From Takakia lepidozioides (taxonomy: Eukaryota; Streptophyta; Takakiopsida; Takakiales; Takakiaceae), in the NCBI GenBank assembly GCA_030704615.1, contig CM060731.1, positions 18,354,001 through 18,418,000 of the forward strand: 64,000 nt of DNA. The letters run 5' to 3'. Under the pieces are notes generated by a model that saw nothing but the letters and a program-made list of their open reading frames with translations, was not told the DNA's origin and did not search any database. Of this stretch, positions 9,903 through 20,640 are shown piece by piece. The position numbers and the translations under genes are program-made. The number at the start of each line of letters is the position of its first letter. The stretch's first letter is position 1.

Positions 9903-11145
9903 TAGTTTACACGTGTATGATGTTATAGAGGGTTACATGGTGGTGAGGGTTACAGAGGGTCAGAGAGGGTTACATGGAGTGAGGGTTACATAGGGGTGAG
10001 GGTGACACTCTGCGGTGTACAGAGGGTTACATGGTGGTGAGGGTTACAAAGGGTCACAGAGGGTTACATGGGTTATAGAGGGTTACATGGAGTGAGGGTT
10101 ACATAAGGGGTGAGGGCGACACTCTGCGGTGTTACAGAGGGTTACATAGGTTACAAAGCCACAGAGGGTTTGTGAGGGTTACATGGAGTGAGGGTTACAT
10201 GGTGGCGAGGGTGACACTCTGCGGTGTTATAGAGGGTTACATGTTGGTAAGGGTTACACCTGGTGAGGGATATAGAGGGTCACAGAGGGTTACATGGGGT
10301 TACAGAGGGTCAGAGAGGGTTACATGGAGTGAGGGTTACATACGGGTGAGGGTGACACTCTGCGGTGTTACAGAGGGTTTCATGGTGGTGAGGGTTACAA
10401 AGGGTCACAGAGGGTTATATGGGTTACAGAGGGTTACATGGAGTGAGGGTTACATAAGGGGTGAGGGCGACACTCTGCGGTGTTACAGAGGGTTACATGG
10501 GTTACAGAGCCACAGAGGGTTTGTGAGGGTTACATAGAGCGAGGGTGATATGGGATGAGGGTGACACTCTGCGGTGTCACAGAGGGTTTGTGAGGGTTAC
10601 GGAGGGTTACATGGTGGCGAGGGTGACACTCTGCGGTGTTACAGAGGGTTACATGGTGGTAAGGGTTACACCTGGTGAGGGATATAGAGGGTCACAGAGG
10701 GTTACATGGGTTACAGAGGGTTACATGGTAGTGAGGGTTACAGAGGGTCAGAGAGGGTTACATGGAGTGAGGGTTACATACGGATGAGGGTGACACTCTG
10801 CGGTGTTACAGAGGGTTACATGGTGGTGAGGGTTACAAAGGGTCACAGAGGGTTACATGGGTTACAGAGGGTCACATAGGATTACATGGGTTACAAAGGG
10901 TTACAGAGGGTTACATGGAGTGAGGGTTACACTCTGCGGTGTTTCAGAGGGTTACATAGGGTTACATGGGTTGCAAAGTGTTACAGAGGGTTACATGTAG
11001 TGAGGGTTACATAGGGGTGGGGGTGACACTCTGCGGTTATAGAGGGTTACATGGGTTACAGAGGGTTACATGGTGGTGTGGGTTACACTCGACGGAGTTA
11101 CAGAGGGTTACATGGGGGTGATGGTTGAACCCAGGGCGGGGGTTA
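9903..11145 (+). repeat. Large GAGGGTTACATGG higher-order tandem array
   Basis: About 1.24 kb is composed of GAGGGTTACA units combined into longer blocks punctuated by the marker GTGACACTCTGCGGTGT. This marker recurs near 10000, 10110, 10210, 10350, 10468, 10560, 10625, 10786, 10928 and 11023, so blocks are about 65-160 bp. The G-rich strand (GAGGGTTA, the permuted TTAGGG telomere hexamer plus CA) is always on plus. Open frames across it are repeat translations. Confidence 0.9.
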
Positions 11146-13653
11146 CAGGGAACTGGCGGTCTGCTGGAAGCAGCGGACTGGTGTCGCAGAACAACGACGA
11201 CGCGCCTGGGGCGACGACGCGATGGGATGAGGGCGGGGGTGGGGAGGGATTGACCGAGCCCAGCCGGCTGCCTTTCGATGTCTGCCGGAGGCGAAGAACC
11301 GGCGGTTCGGGTGTCAGGGCTGGACCGTCCTGACGCGCTTGCATTAAGTTCTTACATTATTCCTATTATCTTCCGTTTTCTACACTCTGCGTTTTGTGGT
11401 TAGGGGGGTGAAAGTCCATTGAAGAGAATGGAAACGAAATGGAACTTTACAACGTCCGCAGAAAGCTCAAAGAGCTTATGGGACAAAAAGAAAGCAAGAA
11501 ACAAGAAAGAATGAAAGACCGAGCAAAGCCAGAAGCAGCCCAAAAGCAACTGCTGCTCAAGAGATTGTCTACCGGTCAAAACTCATGCAGAAAAGCATGC
11601 AAGCATTTCTAATCCTCACAATGGAAAACTTCAGTGAGAGATTGGGTGTAAGGGGACAGATAGTGGAATCTACCAAGGAGCGCATAGTGAAGAGAGCAGC
11701 AAAAGAAGTGCTCTTCAGTTTCTATCAGATGGAACACGGTATGGCAGACAATGCACATGTGAAGAAGTTGTAATATACTTGAGATCTTTATTTAGTCTTG
11801 GGATGTTCCATTCAAGTTTCCAAAGTGGGAGGACACAAGCCCAGCAACCATCTTACCTGCGGTTTTTCCACTCACCAATTCCTTTCTCAAGGATGCATAA
11901 TGGCAAGGTCATCTGTCCAAAAGATGTACACATGGAAATGAGGGTGCATACAGTAAGGTACAAGATGCAGGTATGGATCTAGGTGCATGAAAAGCATCAC
12001 ATGTCCCAGGACCAGAATCCTGGTCACTCTCCTTATTGGCAGATTAACACATCTTCAAAATCAGAATAGGCAACTACTCCAAAGGACAGGACCCTTTTCA
12101 GTGCTAGACACAATTTATCATCGAATCCAGTGACAGATCCAGATGGGTGCTTCGTTTCCATGATCTTTTCTTCTTTTTTCTTTTTTGGAAAGGGGACGGG
12201 AGGAAAAAATAACCTCAACAGGGCCATGAGGCAAAACCATTCGGGGAACCTCCCAGATCAGCCACTATGGGCAGCAAAGACCAACGACTGGTTCATTCAG
12301 AAACCAACTAGCTAAGAACCTTGTCTATGAAGAAACCAACGGACATAATCTAGGAGACCCAACTGAGGGCACCTCCATATATGTATTCTAAAGCACACAA
12401 AAAAACCAGCCTGACACATGAGAGGCACAATTCAACCAGAGCATCAGAATAACAGAACCGACAGCTTAGAAAAAGAAAGGGCAGAGTGAGAAAACTAGAG
12501 TTGAAGAAGAAGAAAAACCAGAAAAGTCAGGAACACTATCCAAAAAGACACCAAGGGACAGACTAACAGGGACAGACAGACTAAAGGGATCTACCACTTG
12601 CAGCAGAGAGGGTCAAAATTTAAGTAAGCTATGATCTTCGATTCGTTTTGTGTTTCCAGTTTATGTTGTCTTGTCCTCCAACTCCAACAGCGAAACCACG
12701 GGCTAGAGGGGCCACCATTGATCGGGGAAGGCAGGATGGAAGGTGCAGGAATCACCCTCCCTGGTGCAGATGATGTCCCTCCAGTGAAGATCTCATATGA
12801 TTAGTGCAGCATTGTGTCAAGTTATTTGCCACAATATACCATGTTCCTCAACACACATTGACAGTGTTAAGCCCCATCCCCCCCCTTCTAGAAGCATGGG
12901 CTGCTCCAGTCCCAAGAGAAAGACACAATGATTGACGATAAAACAGAAACTCTCCACTCTTCAAGTCTGTGACATGCTGAGGAGAACAGACAACATTCTG
13001 AGGTCGGGTGAGGTTGGAGGATGCCCCCCCCCCCCCCCGCCCGCCCCCCCCCCCCTCCTCTGTATACTCTTCAGTTTGGGATGCATTTGGTGTCTTTTCC
13101 CCAAGAAGAAAATATATACTCTTGAGGAAATACACTCTTGGCAGCTAGAACTCGAGTCTATCCTATCCTCCATCCAATGTTGATGTAATATACTTCTGAA
13201 ACCCAAAGGTAAGGATATCCTTGAGAATGTCAACCCTCCACCCCTTCGCCCACCCTCTCTGTTACAAAACTTTGGTCAGGAGGAAGGTACGATAATGTCA
13301 CCAATGGAACCCAAATCCCTACAGGTCCCCAGGGAAGATACACACCACCACTGGTGAGCCTCCACCAACCAAGAGAAGGTGCTTGGATGGTTTGGGATAT
13401 ATAGAGTCACTAAACTGCAAGCAGTTGCGTCTACCCCTTCACCTACAGGTATCAAGCCCTGGATTGGGCTGAAACCTTGGAGTGAACCTACCAATCAAGC
13501 TAATACCCAGATGTCCTATCTCTCCCTCCCTCTCTCTACTCTCTCCGCTGAAAAAATGTATCCTCAGCTCCAAACACTTGCAAATAGAACAACTGTAGGC
13601 ATGGAGTTAGTGTTATTCAAGCATCCCTTTTTGCAGTTCCCCCAACCTTTCTC
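11146..13653. other. Region 3' of the EID1-like gene; no convincing gene
   Basis: 11150-11340 is GC-rich. A small ATG-initiated frame at 11621-11773 (MENFSERLGV..., about 50 codons) has a coding look but I recognise nothing in it. 12160-12220 has a T-rich run, and 13024-13055 is a near-pure C tract (with two G) that could form a G4 on the minus strand and is a likely site of assembly error. The rest may hold the 3' UTR of the minus-strand gene ending at 13654. Confidence 0.4.
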
Positions 13654-15337
13654 TCACGAGTTATACAGAGGGCGATCAGTCCAAGCCCCACAGACATGGC
13701 CATTCTCACAAACAAAAGCACGCACCACCGGTTCCCCATCTTCATGGTACTCGAATGAGCGGCGCAAGCAGAAAGTGGTCACCATATCCCATGTGGACAT
13801 TGAAGGACAAAAGGCACAATGCAGTTCTGACTTCTTGGCCCTCAGATCCTTCAGATTTCTCCAGACATGTGAGTGCTTGAAATTTTTAAAGATGCCTCGA
13901 AACAGATGGTATGTTCGCTTTTCACCCAGGTGTTCACAACCTGGCCAATCACAAATGTACAGGCTGTCTGCCCGGAACCTGAAAGGCAATGATTTGGGGT
14001 TAATGCCGCTGCAAGCACACCATAATGCTAGACAACTGTTCAACAGAAATGAAGACGGTGTGGTGGCTCCATATGCCTTGGACAGAGATCACAAGAATGG
14101 GCCTCCAACTGTGCTGGCTCATCAAACAGCACTTTTAAGCCTTCATGTATTTTTTTTTATCAGAAAATAATTTACCCTCATTGCTAGGGACGTAGTGATA
14201 ATAGCATTCAAAGTGAGAATCCTTGCTCAGGATACATGATACTCACCTGCTGGCAAGTAGCTTGTTGCCCTGCTCACGGGTCAAACTCCACTCGCCATCT
14301 GCCAAATGGGGATCTACATCCTTGTTGCCGACATCTTTCTCATTGATCACTCTCCCACCACCCTCTCCCCAAATTCTTTCTTGCAACCTACGTCTCTCGG
14401 AAGATCTTGGAGTCCGTGAACCACCTATAGCTTCCTCGGAGACCTGCATCCCATTTAAGTGCCTGTAGCTCCGGCGGATCCTGGAATCATTCATTATTTT
14501 GCTGTGATAGTGGAGCCCACCCTTTTTCTTCAGTATGATAGGGCCCTCGCCAATCATCTCTTTCTTCTTCCTCTTTCCAAAAAAGGGCGTCGCAGCCTCC
14601 GTCCCAAAAATCCCTGATTCCCCCATGGTGCTTAGCTTCTTACCATCCCCAACCCCAGGTGTACACTGTTCTACCACCCCGGCTTTCCTTTTTTTGTCAA
14701 TAACCTCAAAAGCGCCCACTTCAACTTCAGGTTGTCCAACCTCATTCTTCACTTCAACCCGTGCGCCATCCGTTGCAGTTCCTGAAACACCAACTGCATG
14801 ATCCTCAGTCGCGCAACCCATCTTCTTCGCAATTTCCGTACCACCTTCCGTCTCTCCATTTGATTCGGACTTGGGAACCACAGGCACTCTCGGAAGAAGC
14901 TCATAGTCGTTGGAACTCCCTATTTCCCTCTCAAGCCCGAAATCCCAGCATTCAAGCAAAACACCAGCATGGCGGAGTCCCGGGCAGCAAACCAAAAGCT
15001 TTTGGAGCGAGCCCCACCCACCGGGGGGCTCCCCAAGAAGGTTTTGCTGGCCGGTCGGCTGAATCAACTCAGAGATTACAGTGGGCACCACTCGCATACA
15101 ATGGCGGCGATAGCAAGATGTCTTGATCACATTGTTAAATCTGCGACACACGCAAGCTAACCGTGCCTGGTCTCGAGGATCGTTCTCCAACCTTGAAAAC
15201 ACATTGACAAGGATGTCCTCGGAAATCCTGCTGAAAAAAGGAAGAGAGTTGGGATTCAAGGGCTGTGGTTGTTTGAAAACTGGCAGTGGAGGGGGATCCG
15301 TCGGAGTTGCCTTAGAACTTCCCCCAACAGCGGCCAT
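13654..15337 (-). CDS. EID1-like F-box protein (phytochrome A signalling), two exons
   Basis: Exons are 15337-14247 and 13978-13654, joined by a GTGAGT...TTTCAG intron of 268 nt in phase 2, giving 471 residues. Residues about 38-75 form an F-box (SEDILVNVFSRLENDPRDQARLAC). Residues 107-140 (GGWGSLQKLLVCCPGLRHAGVLLE, DFGLERE) and the whole second exon (CDWPGCEH, LFRGIFKNFKHSHVWR, EDGEPVVRAFVCENGHVCGAW) match the hallmark blocks of EID1, the F-box subunit of an SCF ubiquitin ligase that dampens phytochrome A far-red signalling in Arabidopsis. The protein is longer than the roughly 330-residue angiosperm EID1 because of a 200-residue Glu/Lys/Gly-rich insertion between the two conserved parts. 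The frame is intact and the gene looks functional. Confidence 0.88.
13979..14246 (-). other. Intron of the EID1-like gene
   Basis: Donor AG|GTGAGT and acceptor TTTCAG|G; the split codon AG+G restores Arg in LASR-FRAD, the exact junction expected from EID1 alignments. Angiosperm EID1 is, to my knowledge, intronless. Confidence 0.85.
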
Positions 15338-16198
15338 AGGTGGATCGCAGCGGACAGCCGAACAGCTCTAGGTGATGCTCTGGAAAATTAATCAATCAAA
15401 ATCCCCACAGACTGAGACAACGGTCACATATAGAATATCCAGGCGAAACCGAGGGGGCAAAAGACTGTTTGACGATGTATTTGCTTTCACCACTGCTATG
15501 AGAAGCACCCAGTTGCGGGTGACGCAAAACAAATCCGTCAATGCGCATGCAGGAGATCAGAATAGAGAGAGACACAAAAACAGGCAGACAGAGAACAAAA
15601 TTGCATGGCAGAAACAACAAGAAACTTGAAAGACTTGCAAACCCACCAAAGGAAACGCAGACAATGTCCAGACAAACACAGCACAGGGCTGATAAGCAAG
15701 TGCAGTGGATCCCAAAGCATGCAAACCCATCGCTTACCGCATCTGCAAACCCCTATTTACATACAACCTCCCGGCTTCCCAAAACATTCCAGTGTGGATA
15801 AGCTTCACCGTCTGCTCCAGGTCACCCCACTTGTCCTGACCCTCTGTACAACTCCCTTGGGAATGGGTCTAGGGCCGTCCTTCCCGGACAGGCCTGCTTT
15901 CAACAGCCCTTGCCCAGCTGCTCCACCAACCACCTCCTCCCCACAACCTTCACAGTAGTTATTACACTACACACCACATCCAAGTGTGACACTGCCAGGG
16001 AGGGGCCTCTGGCTTTTTCCTCCTCCTTTTTATGCACAACTAAAAACTTGCTCAATCTGCACCGTTGAATGATTTTCCTAACCTCATCCCCCTGATTTTC
16101 AGGGCAACCTCTGCACAGTAGGAACAAAACAACAAAACCCACAAATCTTTTTGAAATTCTTTGCATGGCTGACTGAAGCCAATTGAAACCAAAGTCTA
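15338..16198. other. 5' region of the EID1-like gene
   Basis: The stretch upstream of ATG 15337 holds no long frame. It is A/C-rich and presumably contains the promoter and 5' UTR of the minus-strand gene. I see no clear TATA box at a fixed distance. Confidence 0.4.
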
Positions 16199-16377
16199 CA
16201 GTCTGCCCTGGATAAATGTTACCTCTATAAACGTTAAAATACCATAAATGTTAACACTTCATAAACTTCATTAACACATTCATACTGAACCCCTTCATAA
16301 ACTGTTAATGTGTTAACCTTGTCTAAATGTTATTTTTTTTCTACTCCCGACTGTTAACATTTATCCAGGGCAGACCA
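16199..16377. mobile_element. Pogo/mariner-like MITE with 21-bp terminal inverted repeats
   Basis: GTCTGCCCTGGATAAATGTTA at 16201-16221 is the exact reverse complement of 16355-16375. The element is bounded by CA at each side and by TA dinucleotides (16197-16198 and 16378-16379), the target duplication of Tc1/mariner/pogo transposons. The left tip CAGTCTG fits that superfamily. The 179-bp interior is AT-rich with internal TGTTAA repeats and has no coding capacity, so it is non-autonomous. Confidence 0.8.
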
Positions 16378-16511
16378 TACTAAGTTTTCAGAGTTTTTGG
16401 GTCAGATTTTTGGTGGACCGACTTTCCAGAAGAGACTGCACTTTGCCACCATTTTGGGTTTATGAAAAAAAAATTGGTGTGTTGTTTCAGCTCTGTTATG
16501 AATCTTAAAAT

Positions 16512-17462
16512 CCACCAACAGTCAGTAGCTCAGTTGGTTAAGTGCATTGAATGCCACCCAGATGATTCTGGGGTCAAATCTTGCTCATTTATGCGCCATG
16601 GAGGCGAATGAGTGGGACACCGCCCAAGAACCATATCACACCCGTCAGTAAAGAGGTTATTTTCTCCTCTCACTACAAAGGGGCCTGATTTGTGAGCTGT
16701 CGCTCCCAGCTGTTTCCCTTTTTTTGTTATAAAAAATAAAAAATACACCAACAGTCAGTAGCTCAGTTGGTTAAGTGCATTGAGTGCCACCCAGATGATT
16801 CTGGGGTCAAATCTTGCTGCTGACGGGTGTGGTATGGTTCTTGGGCGGGGTTCCACTCATTCGCCTCCATGGCGCATAAATGAAAGAGGTTATTTTCTCC
16901 TCTCACTACAAAGGGGTTGAGCTGTCGCTCCCAGGTGTTTCCCTTTTTTTGTTTTAAAAAAAATAAAAATAAAAAAATAAAAATCCACCAACAGTCAGTA
17001 GCTCAGTTGGTTAAGTGCATTGAGTGCCACCCAGATGATTCTGGGGTCAAATCTTGCTGCTGACGGGTGTGGTATGGTTCTTGGGCGGGGTTCCACTCAT
17101 TCGCCTCCATGGCGCATAAATGAAAGAGGTTATTTTCTCCTCTCACTACAAAGGGGTTGAGCTGTCGCTCCCAGGTGTTTCCCTTTTTTTGTTTTAAAAA
17201 AAATAAAAATAAAAAAATAAAAATCCACCAACAGTCAGTAGCTCAGTTGGTTAAGTGCATTGAGTGCCACCCAGATGATTCTGGGGTCAAATCTTGCTAC
17301 TGACGGGTGTGGTATGGTTCCTGGGCGGTGTCCCACTCATTCGCCTCCATGGCGCATAAATGAAAGAGGTTATTTTCTCCTCTCACTACAAAGGGGCCTG
17401 ATTTGTGAGCTGTCGCTCCCAAGTGTTTCCCTTTTGAAAAACAAAAAAAAAAAAAAAAAAAT
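16512..17462 (+). mobile_element. Four tandem units of a tRNA-derived SINE
   Basis: Units start at about 16512, 16745, 16985 and 17225 and are 233-240 bp long. Each starts with a tRNA-like head with a Pol III A box TAGCTCAGTTGG and a B box GGGTCAAATCT about 33 nt later, and ends in an A-rich tail (AAAATAAAAATAAAAAAAT). Units 2 and 3 are practically identical line by line, so the array grew by recent tandem duplication and not by four insertions. In unit 1 a 63-bp internal module (16586-16648) is the reverse complement of the module at 16820-16882 in unit 2. Confidence 0.85.
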
Positions 17463-18187
17463 CCGCATAATTTTATAAAAAGAGTGAAATGGGGTGACTG
17501 TACAAATGGGTAAAACTGTCCACAAGAGGAGAAACAAAATCAAAAGTGGGGGACAATTCAGGCGGAGCCCGGGGCCGACGCTCCGCAGTTTGCAGTGAGT
17601 GTGCCCCGGGACTTAGCCGTTTTCTTCCTCTCTTCCCTTCTTCTTCTTCACGGGAAGTGATCTATGAAAGCAAGGTATGCTTCGTCGAACTGCACAGCAT
17701 TCATCTTTTCCCAGCATCATTCTTCATCTCTCTTTTATTCTACTTCTGTTGAAAGGACCCCCGCTTCTTCGAGGAATGTTCCCCCACTGACCCAGAGTTC
17801 TCTAACCCATCCTCTCACTCTATTCTCCCGCCCATAAGAATCGTTAATGAGCCGACATGCATATTACGGCGCATTTCCCCCTCTGCCATCTTCCTTCTGG
17901 CATCCTGGCGCTTCACACTCTATGCTGGCTCACTTTGATTCCCAAGGTTGCGGCTTTGCAGTTCCTCTTTATTAATGTTGGCAGAAAAAGAAAGGGACAA
18001 TATTGCGAAGATGCGTAGCTGCCTTTGCGCATTCGTTTGCCAGGGAAGTCATCAAAACCATTTACATTCTATGTCTCCCGTGATGTTATTGTCATTTACA
18101 GCGTTCTGTCAGACTCGAATTCCATCAAGCGTCAAGCACCCACTTCCTCTACTATATGCCAATCCTCGCCTCCCTGTAGTAGTGCTC
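17463..18187 (+). promoter_or_regulatory. Probable LINE 5' UTR region
   Basis: Between the SINE tail and the first LINE ORF lies a stretch that turns GC-rich at 17560-17600 and pyrimidine-rich at 17620-17650. LINE internal promoters sit in such 5' leaders; the exact 5' end of the element is not visible, and no target duplication was found. Confidence 0.35.
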
Positions 18188-19193
18188 ATGGACTCCAGGG
18201 GACGTAGCTCGAAGCAGGGGAAGCGCGGAGGTGCGTCTTCCGCGGGCAGAGGCAAATCCCAGATCTGGACAAAGAAGAATTCCACCATTCAGACCTCTGG
18301 CGGCTCCATCCTTGGCAAGGGACATGCGCACAACGATCCACCTCCATCACCCATGCCTGTAGAAGCTTGTTGGGAAGACACGGTGGTCCAGGCGGAGACA
18401 GATCAGCAGGTTATCAAACTTGACAAGGCCAAAATGCAAGCGCAAGCTCAAAAGATGACCAAATCCAGAATTTTGGTGTACTTTCCTGGTATGCCTCACA
18501 CCAGAGTCTGGATAAGGAGATGGATTCTGCAACATCTAAGAGCGGACGGGGGTCTGACGCATCACTTCTGCCTTCCTATGGGCAGGGGGTTCTACGCAAT
18601 CTTGTTCTCCTCCTCCACGAACGCGGACAAAGCGCTGAATTTCAACGCCCACCTCTCATCAGCCAAGGTCTTCATCTTCCCTTGGACCCATGACTGGGGG
18701 CACAAAAAAGGCATAATCTGGAAACCAAGGGTGATCGCCATCCCTTTCCTCCCGCCTACCTACCTCACTTCATTACTAGAAATTGGAGCAAGTTTTGGAT
18801 CCTTCATTGGGGTCATCAATATCTATGAGCCAGCTCAAGACCAAATCCTCAGTGTGGATACGGAGGTCATACACCACGAGCACAATTCTGATAATGGCGT
18901 CCCAAAGATTGTTGTCATCATGCCAGAAAATGCCTCCATTGGCTCTTCCATTAAACTGCCTACACTCAATGACTCTTACATCGTTGTAGCTGTTAAAGAA
19001 GAGGCCATCTCCATCATCTGCTTCCTTTGCAATGCGGAAGACCATGTTAAGGCAGATTGCCCAAAAAGCTGGGCCTTTCGGAAAGATGAGGCATCTTCAC
19101 ATCCCCTAGAAAACACCTCAACAGGAGGTCAAAACCTGTTCACGCAGATACCTGCTGCAACTGAAACAAAGGAGCACGCCGTTGGAGACATAC
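18188..19193 (+). pseudogene. LINE ORF1 (gag-like, CCHC knuckle), 5' part
   Basis: ATG at 18188 (MDSRGRSSKQ) opens a frame with a basic N-terminus, an RRM-like middle (FPGMPHTRVWIRRW, GFYAILFSS) and a zinc knuckle C-x2-C-x4-H-x4-C (CFLCNAEDHVKADC) near residue 280. This is the architecture of plant L1-type ORF1 proteins, which coat the LINE RNA. The reading frame is cut at 19193 by the LTR of a Ty3 element and resumes at 25964 (GDI|QAAKKRKRH), as shown by the CATAC target duplication. Confidence 0.75.
19189..19193. repeat. Target-site duplication of the Ty3 element, left copy
   Basis: CATAC here and CATAC at 25959-25963 flank the element exactly at TGT...ACA LTR ends. Five bases is the standard duplication for Ty3/gypsy integrases. 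Confidence 0.85.
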
Positions 19194-19736
19194 TGTTGTG
19201 CACCTCACTTCGGTAAGCTCCCCTTCGAATCATAGTTACTCGCTTTGATGCGCGCGCCTAACTCCCAACCTGGCCGCCGGGCCAACTCGGAGCTTTCGGC
19301 TGCTCACCGGGACATAACGGGCCCCCTTTACTCTTCCAAAAGACCCTCCACCAATTTGGGCCTAGTGGAAATTCCCTTTTGGTAGATGGCAGTCCGGAAT
19401 AGCTCCCCACTCCTTGGTCACTTTCCGGCTCGCTCGCTTACTCACTAGTTTTTGGTCACCAACGGGCTTGCACCATTCTCGGGGTTACTACTCCCTATAT
19501 ATACTTCTGTGACTGTCCGCAGGGGTTTCACAAACAACCATGCCATTTTATGGCAAACCACCACGAAGACCCTCGATTCCCGGTGGGGCTCCACCTAGTG
19601 AGCGCCTCCGCCTCCTTGAGTGCCCAAGGCACTCAAGGGTGCTTCAGCCCCCCGTACCTATTGCTGCCACTGCCCCCACCACAGGGGCAGCCCCTCTGCG
19701 TCCCGCCCCCTGCCCTCAAGGCAAAGGGCCGTGACA
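19194..19736 (-). repeat. 3' LTR of Ty3 element 1 (internally deleted)
   Basis: It starts TGTTGTGCACCTCACTTCGG and ends GCCGTGACA in plus orientation. It matches the right LTR (25232-25958) closely, but lacks about 184 bp containing GATGAGTC-rich repeats, apparently removed between short CCGGTG/GGGGCTCCACC matches. Since the element runs leftward, this is its 3' LTR. Confidence 0.88.
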
Positions 19737-20640
19737 CACACCCCTACCAACAGGGAGTCGATGTCCTCATCAACTTGTCCATTTTGTAGAAATGAACATC
19801 CAAGTTGTGGCGTCCCACATCAAGGAGTGTTTCCATACCATGGCGTCCCATGGCAAAGAAGCAAACTCCACACTTGACTCTACTCTCCACTAGCTAGTTC
19901 GGCTGACTTCCTCCAAGTCCCGGCCAAGGCTGGAGCCTCTCAAGCCCCACCCAGTGCACTCTTCTTGGCCTACTTCAAGGCCAAGGAACGATCCTCCCCG
20001 AGGATCGAATCGCCTTATTGCAACAACATTGCTTGCGACTGCTCATGATGTCGCTTTTGGCATCACCTTGAGCAAGGGTTCACCTTGAATCCTTTTTTGA
20101 TTAGGAAGATAACCTTGAACTAACCATGCACCCCAATCACTACAATTGGGTCCGCCTTGGAATACTGGCCTGAGGTACGGGAACATGCCGAAGCCGCACT
20201 ATGACTTCGTCCCGAGGCTACACGATTATAGTACGTGAACGGAAGCACGTAGCTTCCGCGTTAGCCCGCACTACAAGGCAACCCCCTCGGTAGCACAGTT
20301 ATAGTACGCGCACGTGCCAGGTGCGCACTAGCACGTGAACTCCCAAGGAAGGCGCAAGTTTCCTTGCCCCTTGGATGGGAGTCACCCGATTTCGGCACTA
20401 CGCAAACACACGATTAATCCAATTTACCTCTCCCACTTTTGTAAGCTAGCATGCATTCTACACACTAGCCAACCATACCATGCATCACCATTCCAAACAA
20501 AATAGGACGCACAACATTTGGAAACCATTTCATTTATAACAAAATTTGTACAATACAAGTTTTTGCAATCGGATTCCTGAGCTAGCTAAGCCGGGCTAAG
20601 CATGCATCTCCTCCCCCACGATCCAAGGTTGATGTCCCCA
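19737..20640 (-). other. 3' untranslated region of Ty3 element 1
   Basis: No frame of interest is present. Next to the 3' LTR the element strand reads a purine-rich TTGGTAGGGGTGTG, a plausible polypurine tract for plus-strand priming. Unusually long 3' spacers are common in plant Ty3 elements. Confidence 0.45.

Noticed and set aside
9903-11145. CRISPR-like array
   Set aside because: Units are short, degenerate and adjoining, with no spacers of uniform length and no cas genes; the window is eukaryotic.
9903-11145. Interstitial telomere
   Set aside because: The repeat contains GGGTTA but always with CA(C/T) inserted, so it is not a plain TTAGGG or TTTAGGG array.
11621-11773. Small ORF MENFSERLGV
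   Set aside because: Plausible composition, but too short and with no recognisable domain or splice partners; kept only as a note in the 3' region of the EID1-like gene.
13379-14170. 263-codon plus frame
   Set aside because: Antisense to exon 2 and the intron of the EID1-like gene; no own domain.
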